From contig NC_087082.1 in NCBI RefSeq assembly GCF_026151205.1, positions 12,017,497 to 12,081,496 on the forward strand: DNA of 64,000 nt, in the 5' to 3' direction. Positions 1 to 12,569 of this stretch are shown here, piece after piece (the stretch's first letter is position 1; every line of letters starts with the position of its first letter). Both the position numbers and the translations under genes were made by a program. This DNA comes from Bolinopsis microptera. Its lineage: Eukaryota; Ctenophora; Tentaculata; Lobata; Bolinopsidae. Below the pieces are notes generated by a model. That model made no database searches. It was not told the origin of the DNA and saw only the letters and a program-made list of their open reading frames with translations.

Positions 1-1469
1 TCATTAGGGTCCCATCTTGATTTATATTTGTAGAAGAAGAAATCGCAAAAAAAAAAAAAAAAAAAAAAATAATATAAAAATTCGGGCGATTTATTTTATA
101 TTTTTATTAAAATTAGATATTTTTTTATTTATTTTTTAAATTAAATTAAGAATCAATGATTATTTTTTTTACAAAAGAAGTTGCCTAAAAAACCCCTCTT
201 GCTTACACTCGAACTTATTTCACGTCTTGGAAAAAATATGGATGAAAAGAAAAAAAGTGTTTTTTTTGTTTACTAAGCACCTGGTATTATTTATGATAAT
301 ATACTGATAAACTCGTGGTTCACCAGCTTTTGTTGGTAGTCTATTTAATAATGGAAAGTATGATAGGATTTAAACCAACTTGGATATTAAATATTGATAA
401 AATTAAAGTTAAAGTCACCAAAAGGATTATAAGAATATTGAAGGGCCCCAAAGAACCCCAGGGGGGTCATTCATCTCCTGATCATCAATCTTCAAATTGG
501 TCCATTATATTTCCCTTATTTATAAGTTCCTTCTATTCCCACGAGGACTCAGATTTTTTTAAAGAACCCTTTGCTATACTTCTTAGATTCTTCAAGATGA
601 AGAAAGTCCAGTAGGTACGTCGTTGTTGACGAGTGCCCCATTATACTGTTTAATGGTTTTGTGTGTGGCCTTTGAAGGCACATGGCGCCAATTTTGCATT
701 TTGTTCGGACATTTTATTTAATCCATAAAAAAACAGACTGTTTTTTTTTTTTGTTTTATTGTTTTTTATTGATGTTACATTTAATCCCTTTATTCTATGA
801 CCAGCTTTATTTACATGAAAACATTGGACCATAGTTATAAATACTTACATGTCGGGGTTAGTATTAAATAAAATAAAGATCCTACAGCAAATTTTCGATT
901 TATTGGGGCAGGTTGTTTGTGGTTTTACTGTGATTGATTGATTTTGTGATTGGGAGGAACTGGGTTTTTTTTTCTTTTTTTTTTGTTTTCCTACTCCTAG
1001 TTTTAAGTGTTTACTCTAAAATTAGGATATTGAAACAGCAAATTAATAAGATAATAAAAAAAATTAAATAATTAAAAAATCGTATTTATTTACAGCGTAC
1101 TTCTTTAAAATCTGTTGATTCCTGAAATTATTTAATTAAAAAGTAGCTAATGAACATTAAGAGTTAATTATTTGGGTTACTTTTAAAAGAGTTTTAAATT
1201 ATGGTGTTTAATATTCCCATCATGGGAATTAGTGGCCCCTGCCTAAACACAAATAAAAACTTTGCGTCGGAAAAATAAAAAAAATTATAGCTCAGCTTTA
1301 AAGCCTGAGACTTATTTCATTCTTGTTTTTAGAAAAAAAATATAAACTTTACAGCTACCAATTTGGTCCCTCACAAAACATGGTTCCAAACATATTCAAA
1401 CAGCACAACGAAACCAACCGCGAAAACACACACTCAAAAAAAAAGAAAGGGGGTTGGGAAAAAGTTTGG

Positions 1470-2698
1470 TTGTTTTGTTCATCAGTTGTTTTGTTGGCTC
1501 TCATCGGCACAAAATTTAATAAATAAATTTTGCCGTTTCTTTATGCTAAAAACTTTTTTTTTGGTCGGTTCTGCAAGTTGCCGCTTCTTCATGGTTCCCT
1601 GTACCAGCCAGATCTTTTCGGAGTTTTCCTTCTCTGGTTCGTACAGACCGAATCAATGGGCTCAAGGGAAAAAACTGTCCTGCGTCATTTAATCTTTAAT
1701 CTTCTCACTTCATCTGCCGCAGGGTTCCTGGCGGCATTCCTCAGAAATCTGATTCAACGAAATGAATATGGGTCTGAGTTTCTTTTAAGAGTTTTTGGGC
1801 GAAGTTTTGATTGGGGTAAGTGCCGGTATAAATTTATAACTTTAAAAATGGTTCCGCGTTTTGAGTCAACCGTTTTTTCTTTTTTTCCTAATTCTCCTGA
1901 GCCTCCTCTAACTTTTGGCTTTCTTTTTTGCCAAACAATAGTTTTCCAGAAACTTTCACTTGACTTGAGAGAGAATTCGAGGCTTCCTCTTTCTTTTTCC
2001 TCAGGCAGACCGAAGAATAAGAAGGTTTCCTGCTTTGCGGTCCTCCTCTGCAACAATAGTCTTCTCCTGACTTACAGACTCCGGTCCCAATGGCGTCTGG
2101 GCTGAGTACTGGGAGACTTTGTGCTGGAAAACTTTTTGAAACGGATTAGAGGCTGGTGTTGTTAAGATTGGAACCTTCCGCTTTCACTGAATCCAGCAAA
2201 TGAAAAACCTTGACACAGTCACAGTTTTTTTTCATTTTCCATCGCTTCAAGGAAAGTTTTTCTAGTTTTCTCTTGCAAAAGCTGATAGCTCGGCTGGCCT
2301 CTGCTGCTGGGAGGGAACCTGGGACTCTGCTGGTGTGGACACTGGATTTGATAATCCTGCTCTTTGCTTCTCAATTTAACTGACCCCTGGAAGTCTTGGG
2401 TCCGGTCAACACATTTCCTTTTTAATACGCTTCAACGGTTTCTCATAAGATAGTTCGTTTTTATTATACTCAAAAGGTTCGACCACACACAATCGAACAT
2501 TCTCCGGCCTATTCAGTCTTACTGTTTGTGTTGAAGAGTAGGTGAAGTTCCTTAGGTAGCGTCCCGCAGTGTCCCTTTTTAAACTTTCCCGTACGGCTTT
2601 TTGCCCAAAATTCTTTTTCAGAGTCTCTTTGCTCCAGTGAACATTCTCATTTCCACAGGTAAAATTTTGATTACTTTTTCCAAGTCCAAATCTGCCAT
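1470..2698 (-). pseudogene. Non-LTR retrotransposon ORF1 relic (noisy copy)
   Basis: This is the inflated counterpart of the minus-strand ORF1 relic at 47,180-48,051. Recognisable pieces are WSKETLKK near the N-terminus (about 2,610-2,640) and an FGLPE segment followed by ESFWK and KKEKTVDS between about 2,050 and 1,860. The cleaner copy has the same order. Frame is lost at almost every homopolymer, so no usable reading frame remains here. Nothing suggests function. Confidence 0.6.
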
Positions 2699-2849
2699 AT
2701 CGTAAAAAAGTATAAAGATGCCAGCACAACAAGGGCTTAAAAGCCACGCGCAGTTAGTAGTTAGCGGTGCAATTTCAAGAAGGAATATAAAAAGGATGAG
2801 AGATAAGCAGTGCGAGATCTTAAATTATTAAACGAGGGGGGGAGCTAAA

Positions 2850-3310
2850 ACAAATTTAATTTTAGTTTATTTTATGTTTTTTTTTTATTTTTATTTTTTT
2901 ATTAATTATTTATTTTTTTTTTTTTTTTTTTTTTTTTTTTATTTTTTTTTTTATTTTTTTTTATTGTTAAATTAATTAATTTTTTTTTTTTAATATTTTT
3001 TTTAAATTTTTTTTTTTTTTTTTTATTTTTTTTTATAATTTTTTTTTTTTATTTTTTTTAAATTTTTTAATTTTTTTTTTATTTTTTATAAAAATATTTT
3101 AAATTTTTTTAATTTTTAATTTTAATTTTTTTTTTAAGAATATAAAAATTTTAATTTTTATTTTTTTTTTAATTTTTTTTAAAAATTTTATTTTTTATTA
3201 AATTAATATTTTTTTTTATTTTATTTTTAATATTTAAATTTTAATTAACATAAATTATTTAATTTTTTTTTTATTATAAATTTTTTTTTTTTATTTATTT
3301 TTTTTTTAGA
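2850..3310. repeat. Low-complexity A/T block
   Basis: About 460 bases are almost purely T with scattered A and no information content. The matching place in the other copy (about 48,130-48,145) reads straight from a short CAAATTT into AAACGGCAGTG, so nearly the whole block is an insertion specific to this copy. A sequencing or consensus artefact is more likely than a true microsatellite, since the composition changes abruptly and the flanks remain alignable. Confidence 0.75.
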
Positions 3311-3959
3311 TTTTATTTTAAACGGCAGTGAGAAGTAGTTGTAGCAGAAGTGGAGTGAGAGTGTATTATATAAATTGACGGCAGTGAGAGTTGTTTTTTA
3401 AATCTTAGAAGATATGGAATGTTGAGTGACCAGTTCTTCATATTATTTATATTATGCTCGGCGTAATTAAATTAATTTTTGTGAAATTAGGACCAACACC
3501 CTGTTTTAGGTGTTTTGATTAGTGTGATCCGTTGTCATTCTATAAGGTTTTTAATTTAATTTTTACGGCACCCGCACTTTGACGACGAAAAACATATAAT
3601 TTTTGTTGTTTTTTTTGTTATAATCTTTTCGTTGTTGGTTAGTGTATGGCTTGTTATATACCCAATTGTTTTTTTTTTAAATTAAAAAATATTTAGCGTC
3701 AAACCAAGACTACCGGTTTCCTTTGTTTTCCGAACATGTTTTTTTAACTACCGAAAGGAAAATTTTTTGGTTGCATCGATTTTTTTAAAAAAAGTTTTTT
3801 GTTTTTTTTTTTTATTTTTTTTTTTTTGATAATTTATTTTTTTTTTTTATTTTATAACCGACCTTTAAAAATAAATAAAAAAAAAATCAAAAAAAACGTG
3901 TTTGTATGGGTAGTGGAGTTTACTGTATCGTACTATTTCTAAGTATTGAATTTACAAAC

Positions 3960-4165
3960 ATAAAATATTTTTGGTGTTAAATAAATCGGGCCTTTTAATT
4001 GAAACTACGTTGGAATACGTGTTACGGACGTTCTGGCTGCATAGGACAGTTTATATATTTGCTAATTTGCAAAAATAATAATATAATAAAACTGTCCTAA
4101 TTTGCAGCAGAGAAAGAGAGGGAAAAGAAAGGAAAGAAAAGAAAGGGAAACGTTCAGGTTAATTA
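3960..4165. repeat. Noisy counterpart of the palindrome at 48.6 kb
   Basis: The left arm is clear (GGCCTTTTAATTGAAACTACG, then GTTGGAATACGTG and the GCTGCATAGGACAGTTTATA stretch). The centre reads TTTGC...GCAAA. The right arm is blurred: ACTGTCC, GCAGCAG and AACGTTCAGGT can still be picked out of a purine-rich run. Presence in both copies argues that the palindrome belongs to the genome and is not created by one bad read. Confidence 0.5.
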
Positions 4166-5680
4166 TTATAAAAACGTTTTTTAAAAAATATATTGTTTAA
4201 AACTTAAATATGTATTTTAAGGTAAAATTTTTAATATAAGTATTAAAAAAAATAGTTTTAATATATTATAAAAAGTATATATTTTTATATTTTTAAAATC
4301 ATTTTAAATTATTATAAAATTTAATATTAGTAATTTTTTAAAACAAAATTTAAATATTTTTTAAAAGTTTAATTATAATAAACGTATTTATTTTTTTAAT
4401 TTTCCCACGGTAGGGGTTCCAATTTATTATTATTTAAATAATTAAAAAAAAAAAAAGAAAAAGGGCCGATATTATTATATTATTTTAAAATACGCTCATA
4501 ACAGGTCTTAGCAAATTATTAGTATGTTACATGACCTTTTAAATTTTTAAATTTCATGTGTTTTCAAACTTTATTGAATAATCGAATCTAATTGGTGTAC
4601 ATCTGAATCTACAGAATGACAAAAATATAGCTCTTTTCACATTACCTTTCTTTTTTTCTAAATTGGCTCTTTTGTAGATAGTTTTTTAGAAAAGATTTAG
4701 GTGTGTAGAAAATAGTTTTAGAAATTTTTAGGCGAAAAGAATAAATAGAACAATGTTGTTGTTGAACAGGAGTAAGCTTTTTTTTTTTTAGTTTATTTTT
4801 TAGTTTTTTTTAGGTTTAGAATAGAACTGGAAAAAATAAACAAGAACTTTTTCCTTTAGATTTGGAAAAAAAAAAATAAAAAAAAAATAAAAAAATTTCT
4901 CTGGTTTACTATTTTACCAATGAGGGTACTAGGGGACTACCTAAAAAATTTGATGAAAAAAATTAAGGAAAACCTTTACAATAATTATGTTATATAATAA
5001 GGGCCAAGGGTTTCCTTTAATTTTGTTTTTATTCTGAAAACCTCTTCCACTCACTTTTTTTTTTTTATAATTAACTTCCTTGCGTGATTTTTCTTGGAAA
5101 AAAAAAAAAAAATTTCACGGTTGCTATTTGCATGGTGGAGGACTAGGGACTAGCTTTGATGAAATTAAGGGAATGGAACCTTTTTTATATTTATTATTAA
5201 ACCTTTCTTGGGGATATTCATTTCTCCACATTGAGGCCCTCTTTCTTTCACCCCTATGCTACTTAGTTGGCTAGTATTTGGGGTTTTCAAGTCAATACAT
5301 TTTTGAAGATGGATGGTTTTTTTATTATGTTGTTATATAGTTTAATGGTCTCCATGGGACTCAAAATAATATTATCTCAGGGACCCTGCTCTCAGCAATT
5401 CTCGATACCATTTTGTTGTTTTTCAGCAACATGTGGTCAAAAAATAAATCTACTATACAAGTCAAACATCATTTTTTATTAATTAATTAAATTCCGGCTA
5501 TACCTCTCCCGTAGCTTCTTGCTTGCTTTTGAATTTTTTCTCTTGCTTGTTGTTCTTGAAAACACCTTTTTTATTTAAAATTATTTTAATTTAAAATAAA
5601 ATCATATTACTTTAAATTAAATAAAAGTATACCCTATTTTTTTTTATTTTTTTTTTTTTTTTTTTTTTTTAAAAGCAAAA

Positions 5681-7884
5681 ATGATTTAAGGGTTGGACTC
5701 AAGGGTTTCTTCTTATATCCTAACAGGAGATCATGAAGAGGGCAGTGGAAGAATGGTGAACCTTTTTCATAGATCTTTCCTTCTTTTCACACTGGGTTTT
5801 TCATAGGGGTGTTTTTTTTTATAAATCATCAAACCTCATTCTCTAAATACCCTCTCATTTTTTTTATAGCTTTCTACAGGTTTAATCCATACCTTGACCT
5901 GGTGTAACTAAAATAATAAATTTGTTTTGATTTCGGGATTTTAATGTCTTTGATGGAAAAAAATCGTTGTTTTTTGTTTTAAATGTATTTTAATGTTTTT
6001 GCTTAACCTCTTCTCGTTTTTCCTTACAGGACACAAGACGGAGTTTTTTAAGATAGGGACGCTGCCGAAAAAAAAATAAGGCGGAAAGATATTCATCCCG
6101 TAAATAATATGAAAATAAAATATATATAATCATATTTATTTAGAGGAGGGTCCCCCCTCTCTGACCACCCCTGCCTTACCAATACAGTTTACCCAGCCCT
6201 TTTTCTTCAACATCCTCTACTTCTGCATTGCCCCCTACCCTCCCTCTCTCCTAAAAATTTGACTCTTTCAGCAACCCATCATATAAACAGGACTACCTTC
6301 AGCAGGCCACATAGTGTGGACCCCCCCAACGTTTCTCAAACACTAACGCTTTTATACCCAGTTCTTTCTTCTGTGTTTTTTTGTTAGTTAGTTTTAGTTG
6401 TGGGGTTTTGGGGTTTTGCTTCTTTTTTTGTCTTCAGGTGACTACGTGTTCGTTTTTTTGGCTCTAATAAGTGTACGGATGATATCTGTTTTTACAGGTC
6501 CTTTTTTCTTTAACCTTGAGGATATTCCCCAGTGGGATTACCGATGGTGTGTACCGTAATCCGTGGTTTTTAGTGTTGTTATTTTTTTAGTTTTTTTTAG
6601 TTTTTTTTTTTAGTTTTTTTTAGTTTTTTTTTTTTTAGTGCACTTTATGTTAATGGAAAACGAGTGATAAGTTTTTTTTTTTTTTTTTTGCTGACGTTTA
6701 CATTACTGGAAATTGAAATGATTATTGAATTCAGTTTTTTAAAAACATGCGATTGGGAGTTTTTTTGGGTTTTAGGTTTTTTTCAGTTTTTTTGAGTTTT
6801 TTTTTTTCTATTTTTGAAAGGTTGTTAGTTGGTTTTTTTTGAATTTGAGGTTTGGTTTACTGTTGTTTGAGTTTTTTGGAGAGTTTTGCTCTTTTGCCTT
6901 AATATTATTAACCCATTTTATTTCGTTTTTGGTATAACATTATATTTTTTTTTAATTATTTTTATATTTTTTTATTTTTTTATACTAGCTTCCTTTTTTG
7001 GCGACCAAGTTTTTGGTTTTGCAGTGTTTTTTTTAAGGATTTTTTATACAAACGCCCCAGGGCCCGGTTTAAAAGTAAAAATTATAAAGTTATAGAATTT
7101 AAATATAAAAATATTTTTTAAGTTTAATTTTAAAAAGTTAGTTATAAATTATTTTAAAGATTTTTTTATAAAGTTAGTGGGAGTCAAAAGTCGTGGGAAG
7201 ATAAATAAAGTTTTTTTTTAATAAAATTAAAAGTTTAGTGTTGTTGGTTTTTAATTATTATTTATTAAAAAAAGTTTTGTTTTATAAATTATATAAAAAA
7301 TTTTATTTATAAAATTGATAAATTTTTAATATTATTATTTAAATTATTTGTAAAATATTTATTTTTTTTATAATTAAAAAGTAAAGATTTTGTTATAATA
7401 AAAAAAATAAATTATAAAATATATATAAAAGTTTAATAATAATTATTTAAAAGTTTTAATTTTAAAAATAATAAAGTATTAAAAATATTAATATTTTAAT
7501 AAATTTTTTTTTAATGTTGACTTTTCCCCTCCCCCTTTTATTTTATTAATTTATAAAGTAAATTTTAAATAATATTAAATAATTTAAGGTTATAAGTAAT
7601 TTATTAAATTATTTTAAAGTAAAAAATTATGTAAATTTTTTTTAAAAGTATTTTTATTATTTAAAAGTGAACTCCTCCTCAAATATATTTATTTTTAATT
7701 AAGTGACCCCTCCCTTCAAGTTGTTCTCTCGTACGCAGCTGAGCTGCTGTATTGATTAATTTTCCTAAAAAATTAAAAATGTATGGGGATAACGTTCCTT
7801 TGATATCTTCCTCTCTCAATTATTTATTAAACACCCTATCGCCCTTGTTTTTTTCCCCTTTGCGCAAAATACACTTTTTCAAGG

Positions 7885-7918
<34 letters not shown>

Positions 7919-8146
7919 TAAAAATACGGGTATTAATTTTTTAATTTATGTTTACGTAGCGTGTCCCTTGTTAACCGGTCGATGTTTTTTTTTTTAACCC
8001 GTGTGTGGGATTATTTGTTGTTGGACACAGACCTCCCTCAACAGTTTTATATAGGGGCCTTGCTGCCAAAAGCAAGGTGGTATAAATCTCTAACAGAAGA
8101 AAATGAAAATATTTTTCAAAGGAGTATATAATCTCAGTCACTGTGA
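5681..8146 (+). pseudogene. GPCR-1, noisy inflated copy (two exons)
   Basis: This is a degraded duplicate of the gene at 9,293-10,262 and 49,338-50,374. Exon 1 starts at an ATG at 5,681 and ends at CTTTCTACAG (5,879) before an intron. Exon 2 begins after TTCCTTACAG at about 6,030 and ends at the CTCAGTCACTGTGA stop near 8,146. Exon 2 here spans about 2.1 kb against 802 bases in the clean copy; the excess is homopolymer-type insertion. Receptor words survive only in fragments, such as the region of the NP motif near 7,990 and the last helix. Not translatable as it stands. I read it as the same gene sequenced badly, not as an evolved pseudogene. Confidence 0.75.
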
Positions 8147-9278
8147 GGGAAATAGTCGCGGGAAAAATCTTTCCATTTTTTTTTTTTGAATTCATTTCCT
8201 TGTTTTTATTGGGCCAATGGGCAGAATTTGCTTATAGAAAAAATTTATTCCTAAATCAATGCTATTAGAAAAAAATTGCAGATCAGAAATTTTATTAAAT
8301 TAATAAATTTTGGGGTAATTTGCACAATTTAATGATTTTAATTTTTTATTTTTATGGGGGATGACTATATCTATATCCATTAATTTATTTATTTTTTAAT
8401 TTATTTATTTATTTATGAAATAAATTTATTTTTTAAAATATTCCATTTTTGATTTTTTTTTTTTTTATTTTTGACACATTTTTTTTAATTTTTTTTTTTT
8501 ATATTTTTTTTTTATCTACGTTATATTTTTATATAATCATATTGAGTTTACAATTAAAATTTTAATATAATTAAATTTTAATTTTAATTTTAATTTTTTT
8601 TTTTCAGGCGTTGTTAATATTTTAATATTGTGTTTGTGTTTTATTTATGTGTGTTATTTTATTTTTATTTTATTTTTATTATTTAATTATAATTAGCTAA
8701 ATAAAATAAAAATAATAATAATAAATATATATATAATAAAAAAAAAATTCGGTCTACAAATGGGTTAAGACGCGTCTCATCATATAAACGACAATAATAC
8801 AATTAATTATGGGGTCAGCACATTATTTTTTTTTTTTTTTTAAAATAAAATCTTTGAATGATAATGTTGATTAATGAAATTGAAGTTGAAAATGAATGTG
8901 TGAGAATTGAAATTGAAAAAATGATGAATGAATTGAAATTGATTTTGATGAAATTTTAGATGGTGATTTTGTGAGAAAATGATTTTGGGAAATGAAAATA
9001 AAACAGCTCTTTTTTTTATTTTTTAAAATAATAAAATAAAAAATATGGGGAGGAGGGAGGGGAGGGAGGAAAGGAGACTAAAAATAATAATAAAATCAGC
9101 CTCATATTATATTTCTCAATAACATTATTTTTTTTATTTAAATTTATTTAAACCCTACAGTTTCCTTGGAGCAGGCACTTATACCTTATATTGTTGGAAA
9201 AATTTAAAAAAAAAAAATAAAAACGAATTTTTCCGTTCATTGTTGGAATGAAAGGATTTGATTTGGAAATAATTAAGT

Positions 9279-9292
9279 GGGGGGGGGGGGGG
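9279..9292. other. Poly-G run at a sequence junction
   Basis: Fourteen G residues separate the noisy copy from the clean copy. To the left the text matches sequence downstream of GPCR-1 (about 50,790). To the right it restarts inside GPCR-1 exon 1. The breakpoint inside a coding exon makes a faulty assembly join the simplest explanation. Confidence 0.7.
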
Positions 9293-10262
9293 CTCATTCT
9301 TCTTTCAACTGGTTTTATAATCTCAACCATTCTCAACCCATTCATTATAGCTTTCTACAGGTAATCATATCTTTACCTTGTAACAAATAATAACATTTGA
9401 TTTAGATGAGGTGATGAAAATCGTTTTTTAATGTATGTTGCATAACCTCTTTTCCTACAGACAAGACGATAAAGATAGACTCAGCCGAAAGCTATTCATC
9501 CTGATAGCGACCTCTGACCTGCTTACCAACAGTTACCCAGCCCTTCACATCCTCTACTTCTGCATTGCCCCTAACATCGACTTCAGCATCATAACAGACT
9601 TCAGCAGCCAAAGTGTGGACCCAACGTTCAAACACTACGCTATACCCAGTCTTTTCATCTGCAGTTTTGGGTGCTTGTCTCAGGTGACTACGTTCGTTTT
9701 GGCTATAGTACGGATGATATCTGTTTACAGGCCTTTCTTTAACTTGAGATATCCCCAGTGGATACCGTTGGTGTACGTATCCGTGTTTAGTGCACTTATG
9801 TTCATGAACGAGATAAGTTTTGCTGCGTTTCATTACCTTGGAATGAATGATTCAGTTAAACATGCGATTGAGTTTACTGTTGAGTTTTGCTTTTGCCTTA
9901 ATATTACCCATTTCGTTTTTGGTATACTAGCATCCTTTGCGACAGTGTTTAAGATATTTCACAAACGCCAGCCCGGTAAAGTGACTCAAGTTGTTCATGT
10001 ACGCAGCTGCTGGATAATATTCCTAATGAACGTTCCTTATATCTTCTCAATTATTAACTACGCCCTTTGCAAAACACATTTTCAGAAATACGGGTATTTT
10101 TATTTAGTTTACGTAGCGGTCCCTTGTTTAACGTCGATGTTTAACCCGTGTGTGATTGTGTTGTTGGACACAGACCTTAAACAGTATATTAGGGCCTTGC
10201 TGCAAAGCATGTGTAAATCCTCCAACAGAAATGAAACTATTCAAGAATCACGGTCACTGTGA
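9293..10262 (+). CDS. Class A (rhodopsin-like) GPCR, gene 1 of a tandem trio; 5' end missing
   Basis: Predicted seven-helix receptor in the plasma membrane; ligand unknown. A partial exon 1 (9,293-9,360) encodes most of helix 1 and ends at CTACAG|GTAATC. Exon 2 (9,461-10,262) follows TTTCCTACAG, giving a phase-2 intron whose split codon is the Arg of AFYRQDDKD. Exon 2 carries helix 2 (ATSDLL, the conserved Asp), helix 3 ending in IVRMISVYRPF in place of DRY, helix 4 with QWIP, helix 6 with a Pro (MNVPY) and helix 7 with FNPCVIV in place of NPxxY. No cysteine sits at the usual top-of-helix-3 position, so the standard extracellular disulphide may be absent. The N-terminus (about 22 residues in the copy at 49,338) is cut off by the G run at 9,279-9,292. 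It is a divergent orphan receptor; I cannot assign a named family. Confidence 0.85.
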
Positions 10263-11416
10263 GGGAAATAGTCGCGGAAACTTTCATTTTGAATCCTTTA
10301 TTGGGCCAATGGGCAGAATTTGCGTAATTGCGTGATTTATGATATATTTTCAATAAAATATTCCATTTTACACATTTTTTAACTGTTATAATATAGAGTT
10401 TACATTTCTTTAATTTCCATTATGTGTGTTTAATAGCTAAAATTCCATCTACAATGGTTACGACGTGTCATCATAATATAAGAATATAAGTGAATAACCA
10501 CAATAATTATGGTCAGCACATATTCAAAATCTTTGAAACAGCTCTTTAAAATGAAAATATGGGATAATAAATCAGCTCATATTATATTCTCAAACATTAA
10601 ACCTACAGTTTCCTGGAGCAGGGCCACTTATATTGAATTCCGTCAATTGAAGGCTCCGAAAGTAAATTTGTTTTCAATAATCATCAGGCGAGATGGATGA
10701 CACGTTTCGTCAATGCTGCCGACGTAAATAGATTTTAACTGAACAATCTGCTATATAATAATTCCATGACTCAGGTTCATCCCTCCGTCAGCTTATAATG
10801 CACCTTTCACAGAAGACATTTTACAGCACTGTAGAATGTACAGTATTGTAGAATGAATCATGGCGTGGGGCACCATATGGGCGTCCTGATTTTAACTCAT
10901 ACACAGTCAGAGATCTATAATTTTTGGCACAAGTCCAACTGTCCAAATAATGGTGAACACCAAAATCTGTTACATATCCTTATAACTTTTCAAAAGGCGA
11001 TTTTGTAATTCAAGTCCTCCCCGAGGTACCCTAGCTTCAAGTGATAAGTGTTTTTCTGTGAGCTTGAGTAACCAGAAAATCTCAATATGAGCACCTGGCA
11101 CAAGCTCTATTACGAGTCACGTGACTAAATCTCGGGTGACAATTGGACAGTCTGTTCCCTGATTTCCCTTCCTGAAATACTGGGCGTGCCAGTTCTATAC
11201 AATCTGACTGCCTCTCTAAAAATGAATATTGGTAAGCTCTGCAGTTTCTAGAATAATCCCTAGCAGATGGCACGTTTCTTTTCTAACATCTCAATTTTTA
11301 ACTATACAGCTTCCTTATTAAATGTGAATTAAATTATAACAATAGAGATTTGTTGTTAAATACTATCACGATAGTTGGACCGTTTACGTTAGTCAACTCA
11401 ATATCACCTTAGAACC
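10263..11416. other. Intergenic between GPCR-1 and GPCR-2
   Basis: I see no gene. An AATAAA at about 10,350 could serve polyadenylation of GPCR-1. The stretch aligns with 50,375-51,430 with scattered indels; about 120 bases near 10,740-10,850 are shorter or absent in that copy. Sequence just before the GPCR-2 start (TCACGATAGTTGGACCG at about 11,367) is kept in both copies and may belong to its promoter. Confidence 0.5.
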
Positions 11417-12569
11417 ATGATACGGTGGCTAACTGCAATAACAGCGGAGCAAGAGGAGGCCGTGAACCTTTTCATGACAATACTCCTGATAACTGGATTT
11501 CTTGTGTCTACCACCCTTAACCCGTTCATCATTGCTTTCTATCGTTCCAGGTATGTACGTCAAGAAAATTTAAATTTAAAATTAGTTCACACTTTTCTGT
11601 CACCCTCCCCCTTGCCCTCTCCTCCGGTCCTTCCTTCAAGTATCGCACCAACGGCCAACCTACCGTTTGCTAAAAAACAAATCGTATATAATTTCCTCAT
11701 CCCTTAGACAGGCAGAAAAGGAGAAGCTGAGTAGCAAGCTTTTCATCCTGATAGCGACCTCTGACCTGCTTACCAACAGTTACCCCGTCCTTCACATCCT
11801 CTACTTCTGCATTGCCCCTAACATCGACTTTAGCACCAACGTAGACTACAGCCAGAGTGTGGACCACCATTTCAAACACTACGTCGTGCCAAGTCTCTTC
11901 ATGTGCACCTTTGGCTGTTTGTCTCAGGTTCTGACAGCCGTGCTGGCTATAGTTAGGATGGTTTCCATTTACAAGCCGTTTTTATGGTTCCCAAACTGGG
12001 TCCCACTTGCTTATATATCCGTTTTTGGTACACTTATGTTTACCAATGAGGTAGTTTATGCTACTCTTCAGTTTTTAGAAATTGATGATTCTTTAGTGAG
12101 TGTGATAAATGTGAATGTTGAATTTTGTTTAATTCTTAACATAACTCATTGTATTCTGGGTATAATTGCATCTTTCTTGACAATGCTTAACATAATTTTG
12201 AAGAGAAGGATGCGAGATGCAAGAGTTCACAGTTGTTACATAATATGTTTGATGAATGTCCCATATTTATTTTCAGCTATTAACTACGCATTTTCCAAGA
12301 CCCTTTTTGCAAAGTACGGTTATTTCTTCTTAGCATTTGTAGCAGTCTCTTCCTTTACAGCGATGTTAAATCCAATTCTTATAGTTTCGCTTAACGCTGA
12401 GTTAAGAAAGTTTATAAAATTGTTGGTGTGTAAACAGAACAAAACGAAACCTGCTAGTGCTGTCAGGTTGAATAAAGTGCAGGGTGATAACACATGCTCT
12501 CTTGGACAGAACATGGGCAACATTGACATACCTGCTGAAACCGAACATACTGCCACGAGCAAGGCCTAA
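11417..12569 (+). CDS. Class A GPCR, gene 2 of the trio; intact
   Basis: The best-preserved receptor of the window, about 332 residues. Exon 1 (11,417-11,550) begins MIRWLTAITAEQEEAVNLF and gives helix 1 (ITGFLVSTTLNPFIIAFYR). It ends at TTCCAG|GTATGT. Exon 2 (11,708-12,569) starts after CATCCCTTAG with a phase-2 split Arg codon. It carries ATSDLLTN (helix 2), FGCLSQVLTAVLAIVRM (helix 3, Arg kept, Asp and Tyr of DRY replaced), a helix-4 Trp, NVPYLFSAIN (helix 6) and LNPILIVSL (helix 7). The tail is Lys- and Ser/Thr-rich. The start is supported by the same ATG and neighbouring residues in gene 3. It shares intron position and most helix sequence with genes 1 and 3, so it arose by tandem duplication. 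Ligand and G-protein partner cannot be told from the sequence. Confidence 0.9.

Larger units (their letters stand above)
1..9278 (+). repeat. A/T-inflated, error-like copy of 46,281-50,790
   Basis: This stretch aligns in order along its whole length with 46,281 to about 50,790. It is roughly twice as long because extra bases, mostly T and A, are inserted at nearly every short homopolymer. Shared landmarks in the same order are the opening TCATTA, the block with CATCTCCTGATCATCA (470-490 and about 46,520), a non-LTR ORF1 relic, paired CGGCAGTGAG motifs, a palindrome, both exons of a GPCR and the sequence ACAGTTTCCT near 9,155. I infer uncorrected long-read sequence or a very poor consensus rather than a separate locus. 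Apart from the sub-features listed, I see no gene in it: 1-1,469, 2,699-5,680 and 8,147-9,278 hold only the noisy counterparts of intergenic sequence at 46.3-47.2, 48.1-49.3 and 50.4-50.8 kb. Confidence 0.85.

Noticed and set aside
1530..2105. 191-codon ORF on the plus strand
   Set aside because: It is the opposite strand of the inflated ORF1 relic. The matching stretch at 47.2-47.8 kb has no such frame.
1..9278. RNA-editing-like uridine insertion pattern as a biological mechanism
   Set aside because: Insertions also include A, G and C, occur in intergenic sequence and destroy the receptor frame. Read error explains it better.
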